From contig NC_079244.1 in the NCBI RefSeq assembly GCF_028009165.1, positions 4,588,001-4,652,000 of the forward strand: a stretch of 64,000 nucleotides of DNA. The letters are read 5' to 3'. Positions 46,699 through 57,236 of the stretch are shown piece after piece. Source of the stretch: Akanthomyces muscarius (Eukaryota > Ascomycota > Sordariomycetes > Hypocreales > Cordycipitaceae). A model generated the notes under the pieces. It was not told where the DNA came from. It saw only the letters and a list, made by a program, of their open reading frames with translations, and searched no databases. Position 1 is the first letter of the stretch; every line of letters begins with the position of its first letter. The translations under genes were made by a program, and so were the position numbers.

Positions 46699-47899
46699 AT
46701 GGCTAACCACACCATGGCCGAACCCTACAAGAACTGCGTCGAGGTCACGCCAGAGTGCCCGGTCCAGGCCACCGTCCTGGGCTACTACCCCAACCTGGGC
46801 TCCGGGTACTTCTTCACCATCATGTTTGGCCTATGCCTCGTGGGAACCGTCGTCCTCGGCGTGTCCAAGCGCACATGGACCTATACGGCCGCCCTGACCT
46901 GCGGGCTGATATTAGAAACAGCCGGTACGCAACTTTTCAATCTCTTCTCAAGTCGCAAAAGAGAACATCAAGGAAGAACAAAAGGAATACTGACAATGCG
47001 TGCTCACAAATAACAGGCTACATCGGCCGCATCCTCCTCTCCTCCAACCCGTGGGACGAAGGCGCCTTTGAGCTGCAAATCTGCGCAATCATCCTCGGCC
47101 CGACCTTTATCTGCGTCAGCATCTACCTCACGCTCAAGCACGTCGCCCTCGCGCTCAACCCCTCCATCTCGCGCCTCCCCGCCGTCTGGTACCCGCGCAT
47201 CTTCCTCCCCGCCGACGTCTCGTGCCTCATCGTGCAGGCCATCGGCGGCGGCATCGCCGCCGCCGCCGGCCACTCCAAGCCCAAGCTGCAGAAGACGGGC
47301 AACCAGGCCATCATCGCCGGCGTCGCGCTGCAGGTCGTCGTGCTCGCCGCCTTTGGCGCCCTCGGGCTCGACTACCTCGTGCGCGTCGCCCGCTGGATGC
47401 GCAGGCCCGAGGCGCAGGGCTCCGAGGGCCTCGGCGTCTGGCGCAGCCGCAACTTTAGAGTCTTTCTCACGGCCATCTGCGCCGCCTACCTGTGCATTTT
47501 TGTTCGATGCATCTACCGGTATGTTTTTTTTTTAAATTACCCCCCTCCCCACCAACTATACATCTTTCGTGCGTGGGTGCTGACGACAGACACAGTATCG
47601 CGGAAATGGCCGGCGGTTGGGGCAACCACATCATGCAGGACGAGCCCAGCTTCCTCGTCCTCGACAGCTCCCTCGTCCTCGTCGGCAGCGCACTCCTCAC
47701 CATCTTCCACCCGGGCATCTTCTTCCCCCAGATGCGCCACAACGCCGTCGCTCGCCGCCGGCAGCGCGCCGACGAGAAGCAGAGCGCCAAGCGCGGCGAC
47801 GCCGCCTCGGCCGGCGGCAACGACTCAGACGAGACCAGGATCCCGGCGTCCGCCACTGGCCCTACGCCTTCGGAGACGGCCACCAAGGAACAGGCCTAG
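46699..47899 (+). CDS. RTA1-like (lipid-translocating exporter family) seven-helix membrane protein
   Basis: Fungal RTA1-family membrane proteins are linked to sphingoid-base export and to resistance to aminocholesterol or other membrane stress. Three exons: 46699-46924, 47017-47518, 47596-47899; 343 residues. Diagnostic stretches are GYYPNLGSGYFFTIMFG near the N-terminus, LETAGYIGR created by the first splice, QICAIILGPTFICVSIYLTL, the ADVSCLIVQAIGGGIAA loop-helix, and the IYRIAEMAGGWG segment made by the second splice. Seven hydrophobic helices. The C-terminal ~65 residues are hydrophilic and probably cytoplasmic. Exon 2 has very GC-rich coding sequence. No neighbour suggests a specific substrate. 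Confidence 0.92.
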
Positions 47900-48179
47900 A
47901 GGAGTTGCGTGAGAGAGAAGAGGAGCTTTGTTTCTGTATTTTTGATTGCGGACTTTGCAAATTAGAAGGAGGATGAAAATACCATGGGCAGAAGCATTGC
48001 AGCCAGAAGGCAGTGAAGGAGGATATCAAGCATCATTTCGGTTATCTTGGGGTTCATAGATGGTTTACTATATCCTTGCATTTTTTTTATACACATGCCA
48101 CTTATTTTTAGACAGGTTCTGGTATTGCTCATAATGTGTAAGCATCGCTTCATATGTTATTGCGTCTAACTGCACTACA
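47900..48179. other. Convergent 3' region RTA1 / AP-3 beta
   Basis: A 280-bp spacer with AT-rich tracts near 48080-48100, consistent with two converging 3' UTRs. No gene seen. Confidence 0.4.
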
Positions 48180-50607
48180 TCATGTCTTGACCAAATTAGC
48201 GCTCTCTCCATCGTCTTCACTTTCTTCTTCCTCTTCCTCTTCCCCGTCCTCCTCCTCATCAGATTCTTCTTCCTCTTCTTCAGACTCCTCTTCTGTTTCT
48301 TCCTCTGTCTCGCCACTGTCTTCTTCCTCGTCGCCTTCCGCAAGCCAGTCGTCGAGCGACTTGGTACCCAGACCCTCTGCAATACCATTCGACTTGCTTG
48401 GTGCCGCTCGTACCGCCTCGTCTAGGGCCTGACCAGCAGGCGCAGGACCTCTATCGCTGTCATATCGCGAATACTGCCCATCATCCTGTTCACGTAGTCT
48501 CGGGTCAGGCTCTCGGCCCGGCGCGACCCAATCGGGCAGCGCCTCATAGCCGCTCAGCCCATGGAGACCGCCGCCGCCTTCGAGTACGAGCGTGGAAGAG
48601 CCGAGAGGGAATCCCTTTCTAGATTCTGACGGGCTTGGCGCCTGCGGTGCTGGTTTGGGGGCCAGAAGCATCAGTGTAGCCAGCTGTGGCACAGATAGAA
48701 GTGATCTGTACATCCTTGCGCGGTCACGCAGGTCGAAGGATGTATCATATCTAACAAGGAGCATCAGGTAGTCCCAGATGCGCTCAATAGGGTGCGTCTC
48801 GAGTGGCTGAGGGGGGTCATCCTCCGCAGCCTTGTCTTTCTCAGCTTCCGTGCGGCGATTGATGTGATGTAGATAGACCTTGGCGCCAAGGAGGACGATT
48901 TGTCTCTTGGCAGCTTCTGATTCGTGGGCAAAATCTTTGAGAAGAATTCGCAGCACATCTGGTGCAATGTTATCTTCTCCGTCTAGACCAGAAAATTCAC
49001 CGACCAGCCAGATGATGGTGGCTCTCGCTTGGGGGTCCGTGGCCGAGTCTAGGTTCCTGGCCAGACGCACAACAGTGCCAACGTGGTCATCTGGGTTCTG
49101 TTGGATCAAGTGCCGAATGACGGTGAGAGACTCTGCCGCAAGCGTGCCATCAAGGCTAGTAATTTGGCTTAAAAGAAGCTTCAGACAGCGGGGCGAAGTG
49201 GTGGCATCGGCCTGTGCACATCGGCCAATGGCGCGAACGGCTTCTTGTACAAGGGCTTTATTTGTGCCTTGAGAAAAGTGCTCGAGCTCCTTGAGGATGA
49301 GGCTCTTGATATGCGGCGGACTATGTGGGAAGATGAGAGTCAAGACTTCCAGCTTGAGCTCCCATACGGGTGCCGAGTCTGTTGCTCTAACCAAGAAGTG
49401 GCTAGAGTACTTGACGAAATCCTTCGGTCGCATTAAGCACACGGACACGATGTTGTACAATGCGAGCTGTTGAATATCCTGGGGGCCTCGCATAAGCGCA
49501 ACAAGAGGACCGACAGCGAGCTTCACATAATCGGCTGTGCCAATCTCGACGTAACACCGGGTGACAGCAACCACCACGCCAGAGTTTCGGCTCTGCAGCA
49601 AAGGGCGGATGGCGTTTAAGAGCAGGCGTAGATCAGGGTCGATGGTAACCCCCCCTTCAGCCTCCTCGGTTCTTGATTCGCTGTAAAAGGCATCTCCAGA
49701 AGCAGCCCCTGTTTCTTTGTTTTTCGAGGCCGCCGTCTTTGGTCTGGGGAAGCATTTCCTCGCGTAAAAGCTCATCAGTCGCAGCACGGCAAACTGGCTC
49801 CATTCGTCCATGTCAACAATCTTGCGAACCAGGCCGCGATAGTGCTTGTGAATAAGATCAATCCTATCGGGACACATTTCCAAGAACGCAGCAATGGCCG
49901 CGCCGGCAACAAAGTATTGTTTATCCCCAATCAGCGTCGATAAGTACTCGGTAAGCTGCGGCGCTTGGCTCGGGTCGAGTCGGTAGCATTTGGGGATGGC
50001 GAGGGCAGCGGCTTTGCGGACGACCGGGCTCATATCAGCGACGCCCTTTTTAATAGCCAGGGAGACAATCTGGCTGATGACGGGCACACGGATGCCAGAC
50101 ATGGTCTTGAGGGCCAGTGCGCGGACCTGGGCGTTGGTGTCGGAGAGAGACTTTTGGATCGTGTTGATGGAGAGGAGGGCGAGGTCGGGCTCCTGCTCGG
50201 CATGGTGGATGAGGTAGATGTATACGAGCTTCTTGATTTCAATGTTGGGCGATGCGACGTTCTTGACAACCGAGGAAAAGAAGGGAAAGGTCTTTTGATT
50301 TCGGTACATCATCTGGAGCTACGTCAGCGGATGTTCGGCACAAATGCGCAACAGCGAAGAAGTGGAAGCGTACGGCAACAACACGGCGTAGACCTTCGAG
50401 CACATCGCGATCGTTTCGGCTGTCGAGAAGCTTCCGCATCTGGTTTCGGTCGAGCAGTCGGGAGCTCGTGCGACTGCTGCGAGTAGCTTGGGCGGCGTCG
50501 AGGGTGAGCTCCCTCGCTGGACGGCATTAGCAGCGGCAGGGCGGGAATTGAGCGCGTATCAACATACCGGCCTCCATGAGGCTTGATATCCGCGATATAG
50601 ACTCCAT
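48180..50607 (-). CDS. APL6: AP-3 adaptor complex beta subunit
   Basis: Large subunit of the AP-3 coat that sorts cargo from Golgi/endosomes to the vacuole. Three exons: 50607-50568, 50516-50374, 50312-48180; 771 residues. The adaptin N-terminal solenoid is clear from SSVVKNVASPNIEIKKLVYIYL, then QEPDLALLSINTIQKSL, VRALALKTMSGIRVP, and CPDRIDLIHKHYRGL, close to animal and yeast beta-3 adaptins. A strongly acidic Ser/Glu/Asp hinge (last ~60 residues) ends the protein, so there is no C-terminal ear domain; length is close to the yeast subunit and shorter than animal ones. The third acceptor is ambiguous by two codons: TAG before CTCCAG (exon from 50318) or CAG (exon from 50312); the latter gives the expected VVAMM. 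Confidence 0.92.
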
Positions 50608-51267
50608 TATGTGGCGACGCTGCGTGTGCCAGCGAAGCTCGAAGGCGGACTTGTCAGTGTAGGAGGGGGATTGGGAGCGGAGTGGGCTGGATGATGCTCG
50701 ACTTTGGTGGGGGCAGGTTGAGTGAGCGGTGCCATAGTCTCGTGCCACAGCCGCCGTCTGCTTTGGTGCTTGAGATGGGATAAAGATTATTCTTTTCTTT
50801 TTTCTTTGGAGAGAATGACTAATTACTGATTGAAATGCCAGCTCCGGCCCGACACTCCTCCTTATCCTGCCAATTGGAGCATTTCCCTCTATTCTTAAGT
50901 CTACTAAACCGTTGCCTGCCCGTTAAGGCGGTGCCAAGTACACATGTCACAACACAAAGCACCACTCAAGCAATTGCACCAAGCAACCGAACTGGCAGAA
51001 TATCTTTGTTATTTTCAACATTACTTCTCCTGCTTGCTCAGCTACTCCAGTAACTTTTTGTCATCTATTTCTTTTCCCTGTCACGTTCTTACTTTCACAA
51101 CATCCAATGGCCATCGCCCTTTTCTTTTGGCTCCTCCACGTTCAACAAACAGCGCGAGAGCTACCCGACACCAACTTGGCACACTTCAGGTCCAATCCAA
51201 ACTTTTATCTTCCATTTCGTTGCAAAAGATCCCAGAACAGCATCAAGTTCATCTGCGGCGGGCTTGG
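50608..51267. other. Promoter region of AP-3 beta and 3' flank of the deiminase gene
   Basis: Both flanking genes are leftward. The region is AT/CT mixed with no recognisable gene; the frames at 50835-51364 are short and shadow the deiminase end. Confidence 0.4.
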
Positions 51268-53856
51268 CTACCACCACTTGGCACCTTTAATATCACGAAT
51301 CACATTTGTCCCGCAATGGACGTCGCCGACCTTTTCGTGGTGGTTGAACCAGTCATCCATGTAGCGGACCGTATAATTCGCCTTGGCATACGACGCATTC
51401 ACAGCAGCGGCAAGGATGTCTTGTCCGTCGATGACAGGCCCCCACGGGTTGGCCGCGAGAATCTGGTTATTGCCCAGAACGACGCTGTTGATGGTCGCAG
51501 GGTAGAGAGAGACGACTGACCCAAACGTCCTATCCTGGCGACGCCCCAAAGTGGCGGCTGCTGTCGTGTTTGCCCCTGGTTGTTGTTCACGCATCTTGGG
51601 CGGCGTGCCAGCTTGCAGGACGTCGAGGATTATTTTCTCGGCAGTGCCCGGGGAAGAATTGGGCGGCTGCTGCTCCTCAGGCTCAGCTGTAGACTCCCTG
51701 CCTTCGAGAGGGCCAAAAACATCGCCAAACAGGGCGTCTAGACCATCGCCTCCTGCTTCCGACGAATACTTCCAAACGCCATTTTGGTAAAGCTGGTAAA
51801 GAGATGGAATGCGAATAATCTCAGCGTCGGTGATACCAGTCTCCCGCTTCATAATGTCAATGTTCTTCTCGATGCTAGTGGCGCAGGCATTTTGTAGAGC
51901 AGCAAAATCCGCGACTTTGAGCACATCGGCAATGGTGTTTGTAACACGCCATTCCTGCGGATCAGCAGGCATCTTGGGACGTGAGACTGCCGTCGTGTTG
52001 CCATGACCAGCTTGCTCAGCCTTTTGAAGGATCTCTAGGCCGGCACGAGGATCATCTACCATCATAACCCAGCCTCGTTCGCTGCTCGCGATGGGAAGGA
52101 ACTGCATAAACTCGTCGGTGTGTTTGACAGCCAGCCAAGAAGTGTCAATCTCAATAGGGTCCTGTGTTTCCTGAGCTTCCAAGAACGCCATCATCTGCGG
52201 CTTCTCCCCGTCTGCGGAGCCCATGATGGCTCGTCCCGCGGGATAAGACTTGCCGTTATGACTGTGCGGCGGCACAGTCTCCAGATTTCCTGTCGAGTCG
52301 GTAGTCCCACCACTCCCTGGATGCTGCACAGCGCCTGCCGTATTCGATCTCAGCTCTTGAAAGACTTTGCGACCAGCTCTCCGGTATGTTGACTGCGCAG
52401 ACCCTATCATGATGTGTAGCCCAATGGGGCCGTCCGGCCCGGGCATGCTTGTATAGCCAGGCTCGAAAAAGTCCTGCGCCCAGATTTCATCCCTGTCGCA
52501 TTCGGAGGTCTGAATAACATGAAGAGGTTTCGCTAGCCCGGCCACGCTAGATGCTTCCTGGACATCTTTGACAAACTGTGCTTGACTCCCAGCGTCTTTT
52601 GGTCCGGATGCTGTCAGTAGTTGCATCGCAAGCTGTCCGTGGTGCTGAGTCAAGACCGGCGCAACGCGAAGCATGACCGAGTCTTTGGCTTCCTTCTCCC
52701 CATCCTTTACTCTGAACTGCACTGTTGCTCTGCCATCCCATCCACCGGGACGACGGACATCACGGGCGTCGATGCCGAGCTCGAGACCAGCTTTGAGATC
52801 TTCAGCCTTGAAGGTGTAGTTTGACGAGACAAACTTCCATGCATCACCCACATTATGGAAAATGCGAACTTTGCTGGCCGCAGTTGCTTCAACAACACTG
52901 ACGGAGCCTGCAGCTGAGTTGCTGAGTTGCGGGCTTGGTGTCGTTCGAAGAGGTGCGAGGTATTCTGGGTTGCGCAAAACATCATCTGATGCGTCGTGGC
53001 AGGCTGCAAGGAGCTTGTCGTAGCTAGTGTCGTCTTTCCATTTATCATGCTCAGCAGTGAAAGCAGCAAAATCTGGCGCATTCAAAACCGACAGGTAGCT
53101 GTTCCATGCCTCGTCCGTGCCAATGTTTACTGCTTCTGTCTTTAACTTGTCGTGCTCGTCCGTAATTTGACTGAAAGACTTGTTGAGAAACTTTGGTTCC
53201 TCGGGTAGGTTCTTGCGAAAAACATCTCCCAAGGTGGACGCGCATTCACCAGACATTCCATTAGAACAGCGACCGTCAGTGTCAGCAATGTTGGCTAAGA
53301 AGACGGCGCCCGACGCTTCTGTCCACGTGTCTTTGGACACTCGATCAGTTTCGCCGGCCATGTCCACCTTGCCATCACGGTTGCTATCCGCCAAGATGGT
53401 CACGATGAAGTCGCCGGCAACGGCGACAGGGGAGGACGTGGGCGCAGGTATGCTGCTTGTTGATTCTCCTTTGGGCTTGGCTAGAGGAGCCTCGGCAGGT
53501 TTGTTACCTGAGCCGTCGTCCTTGGGGTTGCCGACGGGACCGTCATCCTTGAGGTCGTAGGCAGGGCCGTCATCTTGGGGGTTGTTGGCAGGACCATCGT
53601 CTATAGGATTGTTCGCAGGACCGTCGTCTTTGGGGTTGTGAGTAGGGCCATCGTCTTTGGGGTTGTTGGCTGGTCCGTCGTCGCTGGGGTTATAGGCAGG
53701 ACCGTCGTCATTGAGATTGTAGGCTGGTGCGTCGTCTCTGACGCGGAGTTGCCAGTGCCGCTTTCCGTCAGCAGCCTTCGAAAGGCTGTTGCCTGTTGGA
53801 CTGGATGCCACTGCGGCAATGAGGGTTAGCGCGGTAGTAACAATGCCAGCACGCAT
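51268..53856 (-). CDS. Secreted protein-arginine deiminase (PAD family)
   Basis: PAD enzymes convert peptidyl-arginine to citrulline. Single exon, 862 residues from the ATG at 53856. This start begins a clean signal peptide (about 1-19, ALTLIAAVAS), and a TATA box ~90 bp upstream would place transcription start near the alternative Met at 53916, which I reject. Residues 41-120 are nine-residue tandem repeats. A middle domain follows (ILADSNRDGKVD, about 160), a Ca-binding-like segment, then the catalytic PAD domain from about 400. Residues matching the human PAD4 set D350/H471/D473/C645 are D462 (WAQD), H579 and D581 (KHTDEF) and C848 (VHCGTN). NPWGP lies before the end. The protein seems intact and active. 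Secretion is inferred. The N-terminus differs from vertebrate enzymes. Confidence 0.9.
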   Translation of the reverse strand: MRAGIVTTALTLIAAVASSPTGNSLSKAADGKRHWQLRVRDDAPAYNLNDDGPAYNPSDDGPANNPKDDGPTHNPKDDGPANNPIDDGPANNPQDDGPAYDLKDDGPVGNPKDDGSGNKPAEAPLAKPKGESTSSIPAPTSSPVAVAGDFIVTILADSNRDGKVDMAGETDRVSKDTWTEASGAVFLANIADTDGRCSNGMSGECASTLGDVFRKNLPEEPKFLNKSFSQITDEHDKLKTEAVNIGTDEAWNSYLSVLNAPDFAAFTAEHDKWKDDTSYDKLLAACHDASDDVLRNPEYLAPLRTTPSPQLSNSAAGSVSVVEATAASKVRIFHNVGDAWKFVSSNYTFKAEDLKAGLELGIDARDVRRPGGWDGRATVQFRVKDGEKEAKDSVMLRVAPVLTQHHGQLAMQLLTASGPKDAGSQAQFVKDVQEASSVAGLAKPLHVIQTSECDRDEIWAQDFFEPGYTSMPGPDGPIGLHIMIGSAQSTYRRAGRKVFQELRSNTAGAVQHPGSGGTTDSTGNLETVPPHSHNGKSYPAGRAIMGSADGEKPQMMAFLEAQETQDPIEIDTSWLAVKHTDEFMQFLPIASSERGWVMMVDDPRAGLEILQKAEQAGHGNTTAVSRPKMPADPQEWRVTNTIADVLKVADFAALQNACATSIEKNIDIMKRETGITDAEIIRIPSLYQLYQNGVWKYSSEAGGDGLDALFGDVFGPLEGRESTAEPEEQQPPNSSPGTAEKIILDVLQAGTPPKMREQQPGANTTAAATLGRRQDRTFGSVVSLYPATINSVVLGNNQILAANPWGPVIDGQDILAAAVNASYAKANYTVRYMDDWFNHHEKVGDVHCGTNVIRDIKGAKWW
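53497..53736 (-). repeat. 27-bp coding minisatellite (about 8.5 units) in the deiminase gene
   Basis: On the coding strand about eight 27-bp units plus a partial one encode the nine-residue motif DDGPAxNPx, beginning DDAPAYNLN and ending DDGSGNKP. Units vary mainly at positions 5-9. The run sits directly after the signal peptide and basic spacer, so it forms an acidic, Pro/Gly-rich linker between secretion signal and enzyme. Confidence 0.85.
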
Positions 53857-53942
53857 ATTAAAGGCTGTGCTGAGAGTAACAGCTTGTAATGAAGAACAAG
53901 TATGCGGTGCATCCATGATCTCCCTCCAGTGCTCAAGCTTGG

Positions 53943-53950
53943 TATTTATA
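53943..53950 (-). promoter_or_regulatory. TATA box of the deiminase gene
   Basis: TATAAATA on the coding strand, about 90 bp upstream of the chosen start codon and only ~30 bp before the alternative Met, which supports the downstream start. Confidence 0.5.
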
Positions 53951-54649
53951 GAATAACTCTTTCATCTTCTTGCAACTTTGGTCCCTCGGAACAGAGCACA
54001 TCACGATTCATCTGCCTGACAGCTAACGGGGTGGCGGGGGGACAGCGGAGGACTAGCGACATGAAGTCATGCTTCATACACGACTCGATGTCTTGGGCTT
54101 TGAAACATGCGATTTGGCTCCGATGAGGCTGAGCCAATTATGCGCATCAAGAAAAAACTACATACCATCTACACAGTTCTTTGTATGTTAAAAGTACAAA
54201 TGTTACGCTCCAGTATTGTATAGTACTTGGGGTAGCTAGCTAGCTACTAGTTGGCCATGTTGTCATGGCAAGTTATGATGAACTGCAGCTATAGTGCTTG
54301 CATATTGCATACGCTAATCAATTTCGGCTTTACTATTGGCCCTAAATTTGCTTTGCTCTGGAACAGCCACGCCGGCTTGCTAGATGAAGAGCATTCGTCC
54401 CATCCTTGGCACGCCTGAGTCGCTTCGCAGAAGCGGGACATCTACTTGTCTTCTCGTTCAACCGCTAAGCTTAAATTTGAAAAACTCTTTCATAAATTAT
54501 CACGCATCCATGTACCAAGCAGCTTCCGATAGTTTGTGTCTGGTTATGCCGAGTCTCATTTCAACAAGCCAAGATCAAGCGCATGCAGTTTCCCGGAAAA
54601 AGTAAGCCAACTTCTACTATGTACCGTAGGACGAATGATTAGTATGAGC

Positions 54650-54691
54650 GATAAAGAATGGCCGATAAAGAATGGCCGATATAGTATGGGT
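54650..54691. repeat. 14-bp tandem repeat
   Basis: GATAAAGAATGGCC occurs twice in perfect tandem (54650-54677), followed by a degenerate third unit beginning GATATAGTATGG. Each unit contains a GATA core. Confidence 0.6.
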
Positions 54692-55779
54692 GATAGTCTG
54701 AGGTGGAAACCCTTGTCGAATCGCATTACTCGTTTCCCTTATGCTTATCGAAACCGGTGGAGATGCGCGTCTAGACAACTACCAAGTGTGTAAACAGCCC
54801 CTGCGTCATGCCTTATGCCGATAAGCAGTCCTATAGTCTGCAGCCCTATTTTAAAGCTGAGAATGAGTGGGGTTGAGTCAATTAAGCTGTCACGCGTTCA
54901 ATCGCCTATGCATGTTAATGGTTGTGAGCAGCGAGACACCGGATCACTCAATACATCTCTCATGATGCTAGAAGGTGCGAAACAGACGCCCAATGCTGAG
55001 CGCCCCTTACCAAAATTAGTCTTCGGCCACTGCGACAAGTCGCTGATAGAAAGCGTATCGAAATGCTCAATTCTTGGTAACTTGAGTTTTGGAAGCTTGA
55101 CTCGACCGGCCACGACTAAAAGATGGCGGGCAGGGGTCCACGACGGTTTGAGATTTGGCGATCTCGGCGGGACCGGGAAGATAAGAGGCCTGCATTGCGT
55201 GCCTGATCAGCAAAGCCGACCGCGATTCATTTCCCATGCCAGTAAATACGTCACAACACATGACTCAGCGTGAGGCAGCCCACGGCAAACTTTTTGCGCG
55301 TCGTCTGAATGCGGGAAAAAGAAACAGGGGCCTTCCCAACGGCCCATCCGGTCTACATCGTAGCCGCCGAGTGCCTAATCAGTGTTTCAGCCTCGGTCTC
55401 TCGAATGCGTACATCCGCGCCCCTCTTCGATACTTGCTAGGTCTGGCAGATCCTCGTGTGAGCTTTTGCTCCGAGATGCTGTTGTTCTATAGATACCGTT
55501 CTGTATGCTGGTGGAGGAGAAAGGTGCGAAAGCAAGACGTCTAGATTTGAGGCACGGCGACGCATCGCCAGTCAACTGCATCCTCATGCATTTACACCAC
55601 AACAACAGCCAACGGCTTTTCTCCAAACCACGACCCGTGCCAAGGGCGTTATAATGACTGGGTGATCTGATGACTAAAGACGAAGCTAGGAAGTAGGCTT
55701 GGCCTGGCGGCAATGTATCGTGTAATAACGGCGCCGTCTGACGCCAGCATATACCCTCGATGTCAACTAAGGAGCACTC

Positions 55780-55852
55780 GCACAACTGACCCTGGTGGAA
55801 GTATAGTATGGGGAGAAGCAGGAAAAACGGAATGAGGACAGAAACGGAGAAA
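55780..55852. repeat. Diverged dispersed repeat, copy 1
   Basis: By eye this ~73-bp stretch aligns with 57163-57236 in the same orientation: both contain CTGGTGGAAG, then GAGAAGCAGGAAA, then GAGGAC with similar spacing. No coding function is evident. Confidence 0.4.
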
Positions 55853-56077
55853 GGAAAGTAAAGCAAGATGTCATGGAGACTATGCATGACACGTGGTAGT
55901 CTCTTCAGTGCTATCAACTACTGTCAATTTTGGGCTATCCTTGGCTATACGTATCTGGTTGCCCTATGACTGGTCCTCTGGGTCTGGAAGTAACGGACTG
56001 TGCGTAAGAACTCATGCTCCCTGTCAGACAGGTTGCAGCCTCAACCAATTCATATTCAGAATTCAGGTCACGATTCC

Positions 56078-56553
56078 CTAGTTCCATTTCCACATGAATC
56101 TTGGGAGCCATCTTGCCGAATGCTTGTGCTTGGTAGTGCACCGAGAGCACACGAGCTCGTGGGCGGGGCTCTCGCCGTGTGGACCATCTACCAAGACGCC
56201 GAGCATGAATGGGATAGAATGAACGCCCCCGTAGAGAGCATTGTGGACCAGATCGTCCAGGCCAGAGTGCTTGCCACAGGACTCGCAGGCGAAACGCTCC
56301 TTGTCCATGACGTTTCCTCGGAGGTTAATTTCAGATACTTGGGCAAGGAATATTAGCGTGTTAGATTCTTCAACGATCGATTGATGTTCTCACCATCAGT
56401 CTCGAGCATTGTTGCAATATGCGCGCGCTCAGTATCAGTCAGGACCCAGCAGTATCCCTGGTCACCGAGCTCACTGACGATGAGCTCGGACTTGCGGGGG
56501 ACGTCCATGGCGAGAGCATGAGCTGGGAGGGGAACGGAGACGGCGGCCGCCAT
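56078..56553 (-). CDS. Small two-CxxC protein, function unknown
   Basis: Proposed two-exon gene: 56553-56394 and 56337-56078, giving 139 residues. The intron (56393-56338) starts GTGAGA, has a CTAAC branch-like element and ends CCCAAG, and it joins phase 1 cleanly. The N-terminal exon encodes MAAAVSVPLPAHALAMDVP and a helix-like region with ELIVSELGDQGYCWVL. The second exon holds CESC (CxxC) then, about 40 residues on, CSRC (CxxC), with HNALYGGVHSIPFML between; the pair could bind one zinc ion. The C-terminus is basic. I do not recognise the family. A TATATATA stretch at 56660-56667 on this strand, ~107 bp upstream of the start, fits a promoter. It could still be a chance frame, but splicing and promoter support it. 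Confidence 0.45.
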
Positions 56554-56659
56554 ATTGTGAATGATCTATGGAGAAATTTTATGACTTTTTGTGTGTTTAT
56601 TGCTCAAGTGTTGGTGGTATGGTTGTAAGCTGGTACTGTGACAAAGGGACAGACTGACA

Positions 56660-56667
56660 TATATATA
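56660..56667 (-). promoter_or_regulatory. TATA-like element of the small CxxC gene
   Basis: TATATATA about 107 bp upstream of the proposed start at 56553. Confidence 0.35.
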
Positions 56668-56733
56668 CTCAGACAAGTGTCAATGTTTGGACGGCATGTA
56701 TGTGGCAAAACACATGTACTACCGGGCTATGCT

Positions 56734-56774
56734 CAGCCGCTGTATGCTCGATACCAGCCGCTGCATGTTCGACA
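56734..56774. repeat. 20-bp near-perfect direct duplication
   Basis: CAGCCGCTGTATGCTCGATA (56734-56753) is followed after one base by a copy (56755-56774) that differs by three C/T transitions. Transition-only divergence is what repeat-induced point mutation leaves, but the length is far below the usual RIP threshold. Confidence 0.45.
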
Positions 56775-57162
56775 TCTATTGCCAATCGAACAACGCACGT
56801 ATTAACTATTTGATCGACTCTGCATGTGTTTAAATACGCGGTAGTTTACGCCGTCGGAGTGTTCCGCGTATGGCTGCCAAGAACAGGAAACTACAGCAGT
56901 TGTCCTAGAAGCAGCACTTACTGCTCATGCGGCACTCTGTTGTGCCTCTTTCTCGCAGGCAGCGACCGATTGAGTCCTGCTTCTGGCTATGAATCGACGA
57001 TGAGACCAGTCAAGCATCTCGGGTCCTTGTGCGGCGCCCAAACTGAAACTTGCCGAAGCTGACATCGACCATGCAGCAGCTGATTAGTGATGGCAAAGAT
57101 GCAGCGGCTCATACCGGCTATGCAGCAGCCGACGTGGGTGGTCTCGAGCTCTCTACCGAGAC

Positions 57163-57236
57163 ACAATGACGCTGGTGGAAGGGCATTACGAGGAGAAGCA
57201 GGAAATGCACGAGGACGGGAACAAAGGGGGGGAGCG
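57163..57236. repeat. Diverged dispersed repeat, copy 2
   Basis: Partner of 55780-55852, same orientation, about 1.4 kb apart. It shares CTGGTGGAAG and GAGAAGCAGGAAA blocks. Confidence 0.4.

Larger units (their letters stand above)
53951..56077. other. Intergenic region with small repeats, no gene seen
   Basis: Between the deiminase promoter and the small CxxC gene. It holds a short GCTA repeat near 54235-54246, a 14-bp tandem repeat at 54650-54691, and one arm of a diverged dispersed repeat (55780-55852). Open frames are short and overlap in both directions. I support no gene. Confidence 0.45.
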
